49,066 nt of DNA from Pseudomonadota bacterium (GTDB lineage: Bacteria > Pseudomonadota > Alphaproteobacteria > Rhizobiales > Hyphomicrobiaceae). Below the pieces are notes generated by a model that was not told the origin of the DNA, made no database searches, and saw only the letters and a list, made by a program, of their open reading frames with translations. Shown here one piece after another: positions 25,108-34,744 of this stretch (its first letter is position 1; each line of letters starts with the position of its first letter). The position numbers and the translations under genes are program-made. The stretch is from contig JAFECH010000352.1 in NCBI GenBank assembly GCA_018242255.1, positions 1 through 49,066 on the forward strand. Reading direction: 5' to 3'.

Positions 25108-25650
25108 ATGGCCGGCATCGACGCCGAACGCCAATTCGTCCCCATCCGGATCGCGGTTCTGACGATGTCGGATTCACGCACGCTCGCGGACGACACGTCG
25201 GGCGCTTATCTGGAACGCGCCATCGGCGAAGCGGGACATGAACTCGCCGACCGCAAGCTCGCTAAGGACGACAAAGCGCTTATCCGCAGCATTGTCGAAG
25301 GCTGGATCAACGACGCGTCTGTCGATTGCGTCATCACCACGGGGGGGACCGGCTTCACGGGCCGCGACGTCACGCCGGAAGCGGTGAAGCCGCTGTTCGA
25401 AAAAGAGATCGAAGGGTTCGCGATCCTGTTTCACATGCTGTCGTATCAGAAGGTCGGCACATCGACGATCCAGTCGCGGGCATGCGGGGGCGTGGCGCGC
25501 GGGACTTATATCTTCTGTCTGCCGGGTTCGACTGGCGCATGCAAAGATGCCTGGGAGGGCATCCTGAAGTTACAGCTCGATATGCGGCACCGTCCATGCA
25601 ATTTCATCGAGATCCTGCCGCGACTCGAAGAGCACCGCACGTCAGCGTAA
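25108..25650 (+). CDS. moaB: molybdenum cofactor biosynthesis protein B
   Basis: A 180-residue protein of the MoaB/MogA family, which adenylates molybdopterin before molybdate insertion (MogA) or has a related role (MoaB). The signature TTGGTGFTGRDVTPEA is intact, and the pattern IAVLTMSDSRTLADDTSG at the start is typical of MoaB. ATG 25108 is preceded by GAGG with 7 nt spacing. The gene lies 20 bp after the glycosylase gene and is probably co-transcribed with it, though the functions are unrelated. No other moa genes are present. Confidence 0.92.
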   Translation: MAGIDAERQFVPIRIAVLTMSDSRTLADDTSGAYLERAIGEAGHELADRKLAKDDKALIRSIVEGWINDASVDCVITTGGTGFTGRDVTPEAVKPLFEKEIEGFAILFHMLSYQKVGTSTIQSRACGGVARGTYIFCLPGSTGACKDAWEGILKLQLDMRHRPCNFIEILPRLEEHRTSA

Positions 25651-25666
25651 AAACGTCTCGTGCTTT

Positions 25667-26374
25667 TTAAGCGCCAGTTTCGAGCTTGCCCCGAAGGCGC
25701 GCAATCATGCTGACGGGAATGCCCGCGCCATACAGCAGATGACAGATTTGGTTGCGGAAGGAGCGCGAGAGGTAGCCATCGCGCCGATAACGCTCAGCCG
25801 ACGTCACGGCATTGGCATCGAGCATGGCGATACGCCGGCGTCCGATACGGCGCGCCAAGTCCAGATCTTCCATAATCGGCAGGTTGCGATAGCCGCCGAC
25901 GTCATCGAAGAGACGGCGCGGGATCAGCAAGCCCTGATCGCCAAACGGCACGCCGAGGAACTTGCAGCGCAACCGCACGACAAGTTCGAGAAGCCTCGGC
26001 GCCAGGCCTTGGTCATCGAGACGGAACGTGAAGGCGCCCGCGGCCATCGACCGATCGTCGAATTCTACCCGGCGCATGAACGACATTGCGCTGCGTTCCC
26101 AACCGTCTTCAAGCACGGTGTCGGCGTTCAGAAAAAGGAGCCAGGGAAAGCGCGCCATCTCAGCGCCCTGCGCTAGCTGACCGCCGCGTCCGGGCGCGCT
26201 CTTGACGATGTCGGCGCCGGCCTGATCGGCCACTTCAGCAGTCTGGTCCGTCGACCCGCCATCGACGACGATGACCTGCTTAACGAGTCCGTCCACTGCC
26301 GCCGGAACCAAGGCCGACAGCGTCGCCGGTAATGTATGTTCAGCATTCCGAGCGGGAATGATTACTGAGATCAT
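25667..26374 (-). CDS. family 2 glycosyltransferase (TIGR04283-like)
   Basis: A 235-residue GT-A fold glycosyltransferase. It starts ISVIIPARNAEHTLPATL, has the nucleotide-sugar motif VDGGSTDQT and a variant DxD as NADT, and ends with a short basic region. The compact size and the segment PWLLFLNADTVLEDGW fit the TIGR04283 group of GT2 enzymes; acceptor and donor are unknown. ATG 26374 has AAGG about 7 nt upstream. It is divergent from the radical SAM gene and converges with moaB. Confidence 0.85.
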   Translation of the reverse strand: MISVIIPARNAEHTLPATLSALVPAAVDGLVKQVIVVDGGSTDQTAEVADQAGADIVKSAPGRGGQLAQGAEMARFPWLLFLNADTVLEDGWERSAMSFMRRVEFDDRSMAAGAFTFRLDDQGLAPRLLELVVRLRCKFLGVPFGDQGLLIPRRLFDDVGGYRNLPIMEDLDLARRIGRRRIAMLDANAVTSAERYRRDGYLSRSFRNQICHLLYGAGIPVSMIARLRGKLETGA

Positions 26375-26527
26375 CCTCTTTTCCTTACACGACAATCTGC
26401 TCACGGCAAGGCGCGCCAAGTCGCGGGCCTTAACCACTTGCAACGGCGCGGTTTGCCCGTCACTCGTTCTTTATTTGTTCTTCACGACGTGATATTGGTC
26501 GATGACATTCAGCAACGATCGCGAACA

Positions 26528-27640
26528 ATGGCGCCTGACCGAGACCATCAAAATCCCCTCGCCGCCCCGCACGCCGTCGATTCTGAGCGCCGGCGGGGCC
26601 GTGGCGCTCGGACGAATAAAACCGGCCGGTTCGAAGCTGAGGTCCATGTAGCTTTCGACGACGGCTGGGAAAGCCTTGGCGATCTCGACGCGTTCAAGAC
26701 TGAGGTGATCGAAGAAGCCGCGAAGTCGATCATCTCCCACAATGACAGTCCGGACGTCTCGTTTGAAAGCTCGATCAACCCGTACAGGGGTTGCGAGCAT
26801 GGCTGCATCTATTGCTACGCGCGGCCCAGCCATTGCTATCTTGGGCACTCGGCCGGGCTCGACTTCGAGACGAAGCTTTATGCCAAGCCGAACGCTGCGG
26901 CCCTGCTGGAGCGCGAGTTCAAGAAGCCGAGCTACCGGCCGAGTACGATTGCGCTCGGCGGCAATACTGATCCCTATCAGCCGATCGAGCGGGAGCGCCG
27001 GATTACGCGTTCGATCCTTGAGGTGATGGCAAAGACTAACCATCCGGTCGGGATCATCACCAAGTCGGCGCTAGTCGCGCGCGATATCGATATCCTGGCG
27101 CCGATGGCCGAGAAAAATCTGGCCCGCGTCGCGGTGTCCATCACGACGCTCGATCGCCGCGTTGCGCGCGCGATGGAACCTCGCGCCGCGACACCGCCGA
27201 AGCGGCTCGAGACCGTGAAGAAACTTACGGATGCCGGGATCCCCGTCACCGTCATGGTGGCACCGATCATCCCGGGACTGACCGACCACGAGATCGAACC
27301 CATTCTCGAGGCGGCCCGCGAAGCCGGCGCCTGCAATGCCGGCTACGTGCTTCTGCGCCTGCCGCTCGAAATCAAAGACCTCTTTCGCGAATGGCTGGCG
27401 GAAGAATTTCCAAACCGCTCCGACAGGGTCATTTCACTTCTGCGGTCAATGCACGGTGGCCGCGATTACACGCCGGATTTCGGCGTGCGTCAGGTCGGGC
27501 GCGGACCGTATGCGACGCAGATCGCGCTACGCTTCCGACTGGCCAAAAAGCGGTTCGGGCTCGGCGAAGAACGAGTTGCCTTGCGAACTGATCTCTTCCT
27601 GCGTCCCGGTAGCGGTGGACAACAGCTTTCCCTGCTTTGA
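26528..27640 (+). CDS. PA0069-family radical SAM protein
   Basis: A 370-residue radical SAM protein of the SplB-like/PA0069 type. The cluster motif CEHGCIYCYARP (CxxxCxxC) holds a 4Fe-4S cluster that cleaves S-adenosylmethionine; it is preceded by SSINPYRGC, a hallmark of the group. The following segment ALGGNTDPYQPIERERRITR and the TIM-barrel strands IITKSALVARDID and SITTLDRRVARAMEP are also typical. Spore photolyase repairs UV photoproducts, but this subgroup has no established substrate. The ATG at 26528 has only a weak ribosome binding site. rnhB follows after 32 bp, probably as an operon. Confidence 0.88.
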   Translation: MAPDRDHQNPLAAPHAVDSERRRGRGARTNKTGRFEAEVHVAFDDGWESLGDLDAFKTEVIEEAAKSIISHNDSPDVSFESSINPYRGCEHGCIYCYARPSHCYLGHSAGLDFETKLYAKPNAAALLEREFKKPSYRPSTIALGGNTDPYQPIERERRITRSILEVMAKTNHPVGIITKSALVARDIDILAPMAEKNLARVAVSITTLDRRVARAMEPRAATPPKRLETVKKLTDAGIPVTVMVAPIIPGLTDHEIEPILEAAREAGACNAGYVLLRLPLEIKDLFREWLAEEFPNRSDRVISLLRSMHGGRDYTPDFGVRQVGRGPYATQIALRFRLAKKRFGLGEERVALRTDLFLRPGSGGQQLSLL

Positions 27641-27672
27641 CAGCTTGATCCGCGCGATGACCAAACTGGCGA

Positions 27673-28314
27673 ATGAAAATCGCCGATTCGCGCATCAAGC
27701 CGACGTTCGAACTCGAAGCTGCCGAACATCAGCTCGGCTTGCGGCCGATCGCGGGCGTGGACGAAGCCGGGCGCGGCCCTTGGGCAGGCCCCGTCGTTGC
27801 AGCGGCCGTCATTCTTGATCCCGATAGAATTCCAGCGAACATCGACGACAGCAAGGCGCTCGACGAAGAGTCTCGCGCCTATCTTTTCAATCGCATCATG
27901 AAGGTCGCCATCGTCGGCGTCGGCATTGCGGAGGTCGACCGTATCGACCGGGACAACATCCTAGCCGCAACGCTCTGGGCGATGGCGCAGGCAATCGGGC
28001 AACTGGGTGACGCGCCGAAGCTCGTGCTGGTCGACGGCAACAAGGCGCCGCGCGTTGCAATGACGACGCGTACGATCATCAAAGGCGATGCGAAATGTCT
28101 GTCGATTGCAGCCGCGTCGATCGTTGCGAAAGTCACGCGCGATCGCATCATGACGCAGATGGCGCGCGACTATCCGGGCTACGGCTTCGAGCGCCATAAG
28201 GGTTACGGCACGCCGGAGCATCAGGCCGCCATTCATAAGCTTGGCGTCTCGCCGTTGCATCGACGCTCTTTCAAACCTGTCCAGCTTGCGCTCGGCCTCG
28301 GCGCCCTCGTCTGA
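27673..28314 (+). CDS. rnhB: ribonuclease HII
   Basis: A 213-residue enzyme that cuts the RNA strand of RNA-DNA hybrids and nicks at single ribonucleotides in DNA. The catalytic residues are in place: Asp30 and Glu31 (GVDEAGRGPWAGP), Asp121 (LVDGNK) and Asp139 (KGDAK). The segment SIAAASIVAKVTRD is also typical. Length fits (about 190-260). The next gene downstream is ccrM, about 195 bp away with its own leader. A second RNase H, type I, is at 45.3 kb, so both classes are present. Confidence 0.96.
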   Translation: MKIADSRIKPTFELEAAEHQLGLRPIAGVDEAGRGPWAGPVVAAAVILDPDRIPANIDDSKALDEESRAYLFNRIMKVAIVGVGIAEVDRIDRDNILAATLWAMAQAIGQLGDAPKLVLVDGNKAPRVAMTTRTIIKGDAKCLSIAAASIVAKVTRDRIMTQMARDYPGYGFERHKGYGTPEHQAAIHKLGVSPLHRRSFKPVQLALGLGALV

Positions 28315-28372
28315 ATGACTCTGTTGCGCCTTAATGCTGGGCGCGCAACCGCAATTGATCAGGTTGCAGATC

Positions 28373-28426
28373 GAATCAAAAAATATAAATCGCTTGCGCT
28401 CAACTAAGGCGTATCCAAGAGGATTC
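28373..28426 (+). promoter_or_regulatory. GANTC sites in the ccrM leader
   Basis: Two GANTC sites, GAATC at 28373-28377 and GATTC at 28422-28426, lie in the 194-bp region upstream of the ccrM start; a third (GATTC, 28550-28554) is early in the gene. In Caulobacter the ccrM promoter region contains GANTC sites whose methylation state affects its transcription. By analogy this gene may control itself through its own methylation. No clear CtrA box was found, and the -35/-10 elements could not be placed. Confidence 0.45.
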
Positions 28427-28433
28427 CCGATGA

Positions 28434-29624
<1,191 letters not shown>

Positions 29625-29944
29625 GGTCTTTTGCGCGACGATGGCTGCCAATTGCGGCGGCCATCGCTTTGCAGACCGTCACAGACACGTGCAATTTAAG
29701 ACATCTATAACCATGCTTGGCGAAATTGACTGCCCATCCGCTCGGCAGAAAAGTTCCCGCAAAGCAGTCGCCGTGCCGCCTTATTGGCTATTCGCTGATC
29801 AGCCTGATGCAAGGCTCGGCACGCGCGAGCATAGTCTGAACAGATAACGGGCAGCGCCGCGTTTTTCCGAACTGAACGCGGTGAAATTCTATTAACACGC
29901 CGCGCCAATACTCCGCTCCCGACATTTGTATTGTGGGGGTAGCA
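29625..29944. other. 320-bp intergenic region between ccrM and the PAS-GGDEF-EAL gene
   Basis: Near the start is a 10-bp hairpin (29640-29649 with 29656-29665, one GU pair) followed by GCTTT, a possible weak ccrM terminator. At the end is GGGGGT, the ribosome binding site for the ATG at 29945. The short ORFs inside it have no ribosome binding site and look like chance. It must contain the promoter of the next gene; AT-rich words occur around 29880-29895 (AAATTCTATTAA) but no confident -35/-10 pair was identified. Confidence 0.5.
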
Positions 29945-32131
29945 ATGGCTCACGAGCTTCTTCGTAAGTCTCCAAATTCGATGGCGTCAGTCGTTTCGTC
30001 AAAGCCAAGCAGGCTCATGACGCGCCGTCGACTGGCCGCGATGCCGAAGCTGCCGAAGCGGGACGACGAGTTCATGCAGCGGCTCGAGCGCGCGGAAGCC
30101 ACCAACAGACAGCTGCGCGAAGCCATCGACATGCTGCCGCAAGGCGTCGTCGTTCTCGACAGCGAAGGCCGCTACGTTCTGTGGAACCAGCAATACGCCG
30201 ACATCTACAAGAAGAGCGCCGACCTGTTCGAAATCGGTGTTCGCCTCGAAGACACTCTGAGGATCGGCGTTGCGCGTGGCGATTATCCTGAAGCTCGCGG
30301 TCGTGAAGAACAGTGGATCGCCGAGCGCGTCCGACGGCTGTATCAGCCGAAAGAGCGGCACGAACAGTGGATCTCGGACGGGCGCTGCATTCTCATCGAC
30401 GAGCGCCTGACGACAGATGGCGGGGTTGTCGGTTTGCGCGTCGACATCAGCGAGCTCAAGGAGCGGGAAGCATCGTTCCGGATGCTCTTCGAAGCCAATC
30501 CCGTGCCGATGTTTGTTGCGCGCCGGGAAGACAAAGTCATTCTCAGCGCCAACAGAGCAGCAATTCGGCATTATGGTTTTGCGTTAGAGGATCTCCGCAC
30601 CAAAACCCTGTTCGATCTGCATCACCCCGCCGATCATCAGAATCTGGAAAGCCTTTATGACGGCAGGGCCGACCAGTTCGCGGGCCAGACGTGGCGACAT
30701 CTCAAAGCCGACGCGACGTCAATCGACGTCGCCATCTACGCAAGCTCGATCACGCAGGGACAGACGCCTGCGATCTTGTTCGCGGCCATCGACATTACGG
30801 AGCGCAAAGCTGCGGAAGCGAAGGTCGCCTATCTTGCGCATCATGATGCGTTGACTGGCCTCGCCAATCGCGTGTTCTTGCGCAAGCGACTCGACGAGAT
30901 GCTGGCGTCTAGAAAGCGCTCTGGGGCTGGCGTCGCGGTGCTTTGCATCGACTTGGACAACTTCAAAATCATCAACGACTCGATGGGGCATGCAGCCGGC
31001 GACTCACTGCTGCAGCAGTTGAGCGAGCGCATTCAAGGCACGCTGCGCAAAGACGATATTGCGGCGCGACTAGGTGGCGACGAATTTGCCGTCGTGCTGG
31101 CCAACGCCAACCATGCCGTCGAGGTGAGCTCCGTCGCACAGCGGATCATCGACGTGCTACGCGAGCCCTTCAGGGTCGACGATCAAACGATCAACGTGAC
31201 GACGAGCGTGGGTATCGCCCTTTGCCCAAGCGACGGTGAAGAGGCTGAGGTCCTGCTGAAGAATGCCGACCTCGCGCTCTACCAGGCGAAGGGCGACGGC
31301 AAAGGATGCTATCGTTATTTCGAAGCCGAGATGAACGTTCGCGTTCAGGCGCGGCGAAAGATCGAAGCCGATCTGCATCAGGCGTTCCTCAACGGCGGGC
31401 TCGAAATTCACTATCAGCCGCTTGTCTCCCTGAGTTCGCGCGAGGTGTCGGGATTTGAAGCGCTGCTGCGCTGGCCGCACCCCGAGCGCGGCTACATCCC
31501 GCCATCAGAATTCATTCCTATTGCAGAAGAGTGTGGGCTTATTGGCTCCATCACCGACTTCGTGCTGCAGCGTGCCTGCCACGATGCAGCCCGGTGGCCG
31601 AAGAAAGCACGTCTCGCCGTCAACATGTCGCCCCAGCGCTTCCGCATCGGAAACGTCTTCAATGCGGTGTCGGATGCATTGCGCTCGTCGGGTCTCGAAC
31701 CGAGCCGACTGGAACTCGAAATCACTGAGGCGTTGCTGCTTGAAAACTCGGAAAGCGTGCTGACGATCCTGCACGCCATCAGGAGCCTTGGCGTTCGCAT
31801 CTCGATGGACGACTTCGGCACCGGCTATTCGTCGCTCAGCTATTTGCGGATGTTCCCATTCGACAAAATCAAGATCGATGGGTCGTTCGTTCGAGGCATT
31901 GGGTTCGGCAACGAATCGCAGGCGATCATCCGTGCCATCATGGGCCTCGGGTCAAGCCTCGGCATGACGATCACGGCCGAAGGCATCGAAACCGAATCTG
32001 AGCAGGAATTCCTTCGCGCCGTCGGATGCGACGAGGGCCAGGGCTTCCTCTACAGCAAAGCGCGGCCGGTGACGGAAGTGCCGGAGCTCCTGGATATGCT
32101 CAACCAGCAAAGCCAGTTCCGCCTGGTTTAA
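29945..32131 (+). CDS. PAS-PAS-GGDEF-EAL cyclic-di-GMP protein
   Basis: A 728-residue signalling protein with no transmembrane segment. In order: a PAS_7-like sensor domain (about 40-150, starting AIDMLPQGVVVLDSEGRYVLWN), a second PAS domain (about 165-290, FRMLFEANPVPMFVAR), a GGDEF cyclase domain and an EAL phosphodiesterase domain. GGDEF is intact at 377-381, and the product-inhibition I-site RxxD (RKDD) lies five residues before it. The EAL motif is intact at 505-507 (FEALLRW), as is DDFGTGYSSL. Both activities are therefore possible; which dominates cannot be predicted. ATG 29945 has GGGGGT 5 nt upstream, better than GTG 29933. It is convergent with mutY. Confidence 0.94.
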   Translation: MAHELLRKSPNSMASVVSSKPSRLMTRRRLAAMPKLPKRDDEFMQRLERAEATNRQLREAIDMLPQGVVVLDSEGRYVLWNQQYADIYKKSADLFEIGVRLEDTLRIGVARGDYPEARGREEQWIAERVRRLYQPKERHEQWISDGRCILIDERLTTDGGVVGLRVDISELKEREASFRMLFEANPVPMFVARREDKVILSANRAAIRHYGFALEDLRTKTLFDLHHPADHQNLESLYDGRADQFAGQTWRHLKADATSIDVAIYASSITQGQTPAILFAAIDITERKAAEAKVAYLAHHDALTGLANRVFLRKRLDEMLASRKRSGAGVAVLCIDLDNFKIINDSMGHAAGDSLLQQLSERIQGTLRKDDIAARLGGDEFAVVLANANHAVEVSSVAQRIIDVLREPFRVDDQTINVTTSVGIALCPSDGEEAEVLLKNADLALYQAKGDGKGCYRYFEAEMNVRVQARRKIEADLHQAFLNGGLEIHYQPLVSLSSREVSGFEALLRWPHPERGYIPPSEFIPIAEECGLIGSITDFVLQRACHDAARWPKKARLAVNMSPQRFRIGNVFNAVSDALRSSGLEPSRLELEITEALLLENSESVLTILHAIRSLGVRISMDDFGTGYSSLSYLRMFPFDKIKIDGSFVRGIGFGNESQAIIRAIMGLGSSLGMTITAEGIETESEQEFLRAVGCDEGQGFLYSKARPVTEVPELLDMLNQQSQFRLV

Positions 32132-32143
32132 GCGGATAGTGCG

Positions 32144-33274
32144 TCAGTTGTCGGCAAGGCCGTGCGCGATGATCTTTTTCATCACGCTCGGCAGCGCCTG
32201 TCCGTGAAGGTCGCGGCGATGCACCCAACGGCAGCGCTCCGGCTCAGCCCAGAGCGTGAAGCCGGCGTCGAGCGGTACAAGCGCGCGATAGACGACGAGT
32301 TCCAGCCGGAAATGCGTAAAGACGTGCACGATGGTTCCCGCGACAGGCATCCATGATGCCGAAACGGGCGCCGAGCGCATGGCTTGTGTTTTGCTCGGCA
32401 GCGCGTCTCCCCATGCGGTCGATGGCACTTCAAGCATGCCGCCGAGCAATCCTGCCTCCGGGCGTTGGCGGAGCAGCACCGCGCCATCTTCCCGCTGCAC
32501 GAGAAATGCGATGCCGTAGCGAGAGGGGCGCGCCGTCTTCGCGGCTTTTAGCGGCAACAGCTCGGCGAGGTTCTGAGCGCTCGCAGAACAATCCTGCTGC
32601 ACCGGGCAGACGAGACATGACGGCTTTTTCGGCGTGCAGATTTCAGCGCCCAAATCCATCATCGCCTGCGCGAAGTCTCCCGCCCGGCGCTGCGGCGTCA
32701 GCGTAGCCGCAAGCCTGCGGATTTCGGGTTTGGCGGCAGGCAGCGGCTGTCTCACTGCGAACAGTCGCGACACCACCCGCTCGACGTTGCCGTCAACGGG
32801 CGTCGCCTTTTCGCCGAACGCTATCGCCGAGATGGCCGCGGCAGTATAGGGGCCGATGCCGGGCAGCTTCAGAAGCTCGATCTCGGAACGGGGGAATGCC
32901 CCACTGCAATCCCGCACGACCATGTCGGCGCAGGCTTTGAGATTGCGGGCGCGCGAATAGTACCCAAGGCCGGCCCACTGCTGCAGGACCTCCTCAAGCG
33001 GGGCTGCCGCGAGCGCGGTCACCGTCGGCCAGCGAGCCACAAATTTCTGAAAGTACGGGACCACCGCCTTCACGGTCGTCTGCTGAAGCATGATTTCCGA
33101 CAGCCAGACGCGATAAGGATCGGCGGCCTTTCGGGGGCCGTAGCGCCAAGGCAGGTCGCGCCTCTCGGCCGCGTACCAATCAAGAAGAGCCTTGACCGTC
33201 AACGGACCCGCAGGCCGCAGCGGAAGCTGCTGCTGCTTTCGTCGCTGAGCGACATTTTCCTGGACCGCGCCCAT
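32144..33274 (-). CDS. mutY: A/G-specific adenine DNA glycosylase
   Basis: A 376-residue repair enzyme that removes adenine mispaired with 8-oxoguanine. The catalytic Glu lies in SEIMLQQTTV, the helix-hairpin-helix is LPGIGPYTAAAISAIAFG, and the catalytic Asp is in VDGNVERVVSR. The 4Fe-4S ligands are complete in the expected C-x6-C-x2-C-x5-C spacing (CTPKKPSCLVCPVQQDC). A C-terminal NUDIX-like domain recognises 8-oxoG (about 245-376). The ATG at 33274 was chosen over GTG 33346. It is divergent from the DUF721 gene, sharing about 100 bp. The mutY / DUF721 / DsbA / smc order is widespread in Rhizobiales. Confidence 0.95.
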   Translation of the reverse strand: MGAVQENVAQRRKQQQLPLRPAGPLTVKALLDWYAAERRDLPWRYGPRKAADPYRVWLSEIMLQQTTVKAVVPYFQKFVARWPTVTALAAAPLEEVLQQWAGLGYYSRARNLKACADMVVRDCSGAFPRSEIELLKLPGIGPYTAAAISAIAFGEKATPVDGNVERVVSRLFAVRQPLPAAKPEIRRLAATLTPQRRAGDFAQAMMDLGAEICTPKKPSCLVCPVQQDCSASAQNLAELLPLKAAKTARPSRYGIAFLVQREDGAVLLRQRPEAGLLGGMLEVPSTAWGDALPSKTQAMRSAPVSASWMPVAGTIVHVFTHFRLELVVYRALVPLDAGFTLWAEPERCRWVHRRDLHGQALPSVMKKIIAHGLADN

Positions 33275-33372
33275 GCGCTTGGCGTCTCCGGTTGCGCGGG
33301 AAGCTCGAATCGCGTCGACAATGGTATCTGTCCCATACGACACCACAAGACCGTCAGGCGGGGGAAACGCCG

Positions 33373-33915
33373 TTGCAAGACTACGAACCCACAGCCCAGA
33401 TGAAGGTGCTGCCGGCGGATACGCGCCCGGCGAAGGGCGTGTTCGCGAAAGCGGTGGGCGCCTTCGTGCCGAAGGTGACGTCGGCCGTATTTCAGAAATT
33501 CGGCTTTCACAGCGCCGAGATCATGTCGTCATGGGAGACGATCGTCGGCCGGGACCTTGCACGGCTGACGCGACCGGACTCAATCAAATGGCCGCGGGGC
33601 GGCAAAGCGCCCGTGGAAACCGACGACGAGAGCCGTAGCGCGGGGGCGACATTGATTGTCGCGACGGACCCGGCGTTGGCGCTCGACGTGTCTTACCGGC
33701 ACGGGGAAATCATCGACCGGATCAACCGGTACTTCGGCTACCGCGCCATTGGGCAAATCAAGATCCGGCAGGTTCCTCGGATGGAAGAGCCGATTGCGGC
33801 CAAGGACTTAATCGCTCAAAGCGCTCGGACGGAGCCGGTGGCACCCGCGTCGGGAGACCTCAACGTAGCGTTGCAGACGCTTGGCAGAAGTGTCGCGGCG
33901 TCAAGCGCACGCTGA
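33373..33915 (+). CDS. DciA-like (DUF721) protein
   Basis: A 180-residue DUF721 protein. The recognised core is about residues 30-120: FGFHSAEIMSSWETIVGRDLARLTRPDSIKWP, then TLIVATDPALALDVSYRHGEIIDRINRYFGY. In many bacteria this family is DciA, the loader of the replicative helicase DnaB when DnaC/DnaI is absent; the assignment here is by family only. A TTG at 33373 is preceded by GGGGGA with good spacing; the ATG at 33400 has no ribosome binding site, so the TTG start is preferred. The C-terminal 60 residues are not conserved. It lies between mutY (divergent) and the DsbA-like gene. Confidence 0.8.
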   Translation: MQDYEPTAQMKVLPADTRPAKGVFAKAVGAFVPKVTSAVFQKFGFHSAEIMSSWETIVGRDLARLTRPDSIKWPRGGKAPVETDDESRSAGATLIVATDPALALDVSYRHGEIIDRINRYFGYRAIGQIKIRQVPRMEEPIAAKDLIAQSARTEPVAPASGDLNVALQTLGRSVAASSAR

Positions 33916-34060
33916 GACGGCCAGTTTCCCGTGTTATTGAACGCTTCGTTCGGTTGCTATTCACCCGAGATTGGGCTTATTCGGGCGCCGGAACGGTTTC
34001 TGGCGGACGTTCTTTTACCGCCATTCTGTTGCGAGATGCATTCCCAGAGGAGTTGGGACC

Positions 34061-34732
34061 TTGAACACGTTCAAAAAAATCATTCCGGGCCTGCTCGCTT
34101 TGGCGGCCGTCGTCGGCGTCGTTTTCACAAGCGCCCAGCCGAGCTTCGCTCAGCGTAAAGACGGCCCGGCAGAAGTTCCGGTCGCCGAACTGATGAAAGC
34201 CCCGGCAGGCCTCGATGAATTGTCGCTTGGACCGGCAGATGCGAAGGTCACGGTGGTCGAATACGCGTCGATGACATGCCCGCACTGCGCGCACTTCACC
34301 AACGAAGTTTTCGAGCCCTTCAAGAAGAAGTACATCGATACGGGCAAGGTCCGGTACATCTTCCGCGACTTCCCGCTCGATAACTTGGCAGCCGCCGTTT
34401 CGATGCTGGCGCGCTGCGCCGGCAAGGACAAAGCCCTGCCCTTGATCGAGACCTTCTATGCCAAGCAGTCGGACTGGGCGTTCACCGGCGGCAGCCCGGT
34501 GCCGAAGCTTTTCGACATCGCCAAGCAGGCTGGCTTTACTCAGGAGAGCTTCGATAAGTGTCTGACGGATCAGAAACTTCTCGATTCGATCACCGCCGAG
34601 CGGCAGCGTGCCAGCGATACCTTTGGCGTCAATGCCACACCGACGTTCTTTATCAACGGCAAGAAGCTGCAAGAAGCGCCATCGATGGAAGCATTTGATA
34701 AGGTGATCGAACCGCTGCTGGCGGCGAAGTAA
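34061..34732 (+). CDS. DsbA-family periplasmic thiol-disulfide protein
   Basis: A 223-residue thioredoxin-fold protein. A signal peptide (KKIIPGLLALAAVVGVVFTS, cut near SFA-Q) sends it to the periplasm. The active site is CPHC at Cys73/Cys76, in YASMTCPHCAHF, followed by the cis-proline loop NATPTFFING. This is the com1/DsbA-like thioredoxin_4 group that introduces or isomerises disulfides. The start is TTG 34061, preceded by AGAGGAG 8 nt upstream; no ATG fits. It is followed 12 bp later by a paralog that is a lipoprotein, then by smc. Partner DsbB is not in the window. Confidence 0.92.
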   Translation: MNTFKKIIPGLLALAAVVGVVFTSAQPSFAQRKDGPAEVPVAELMKAPAGLDELSLGPADAKVTVVEYASMTCPHCAHFTNEVFEPFKKKYIDTGKVRYIFRDFPLDNLAAAVSMLARCAGKDKALPLIETFYAKQSDWAFTGGSPVPKLFDIAKQAGFTQESFDKCLTDQKLLDSITAERQRASDTFGVNATPTFFINGKKLQEAPSMEAFDKVIEPLLAAK

Positions 34733-34744
34733 CCGGGAAATCAA

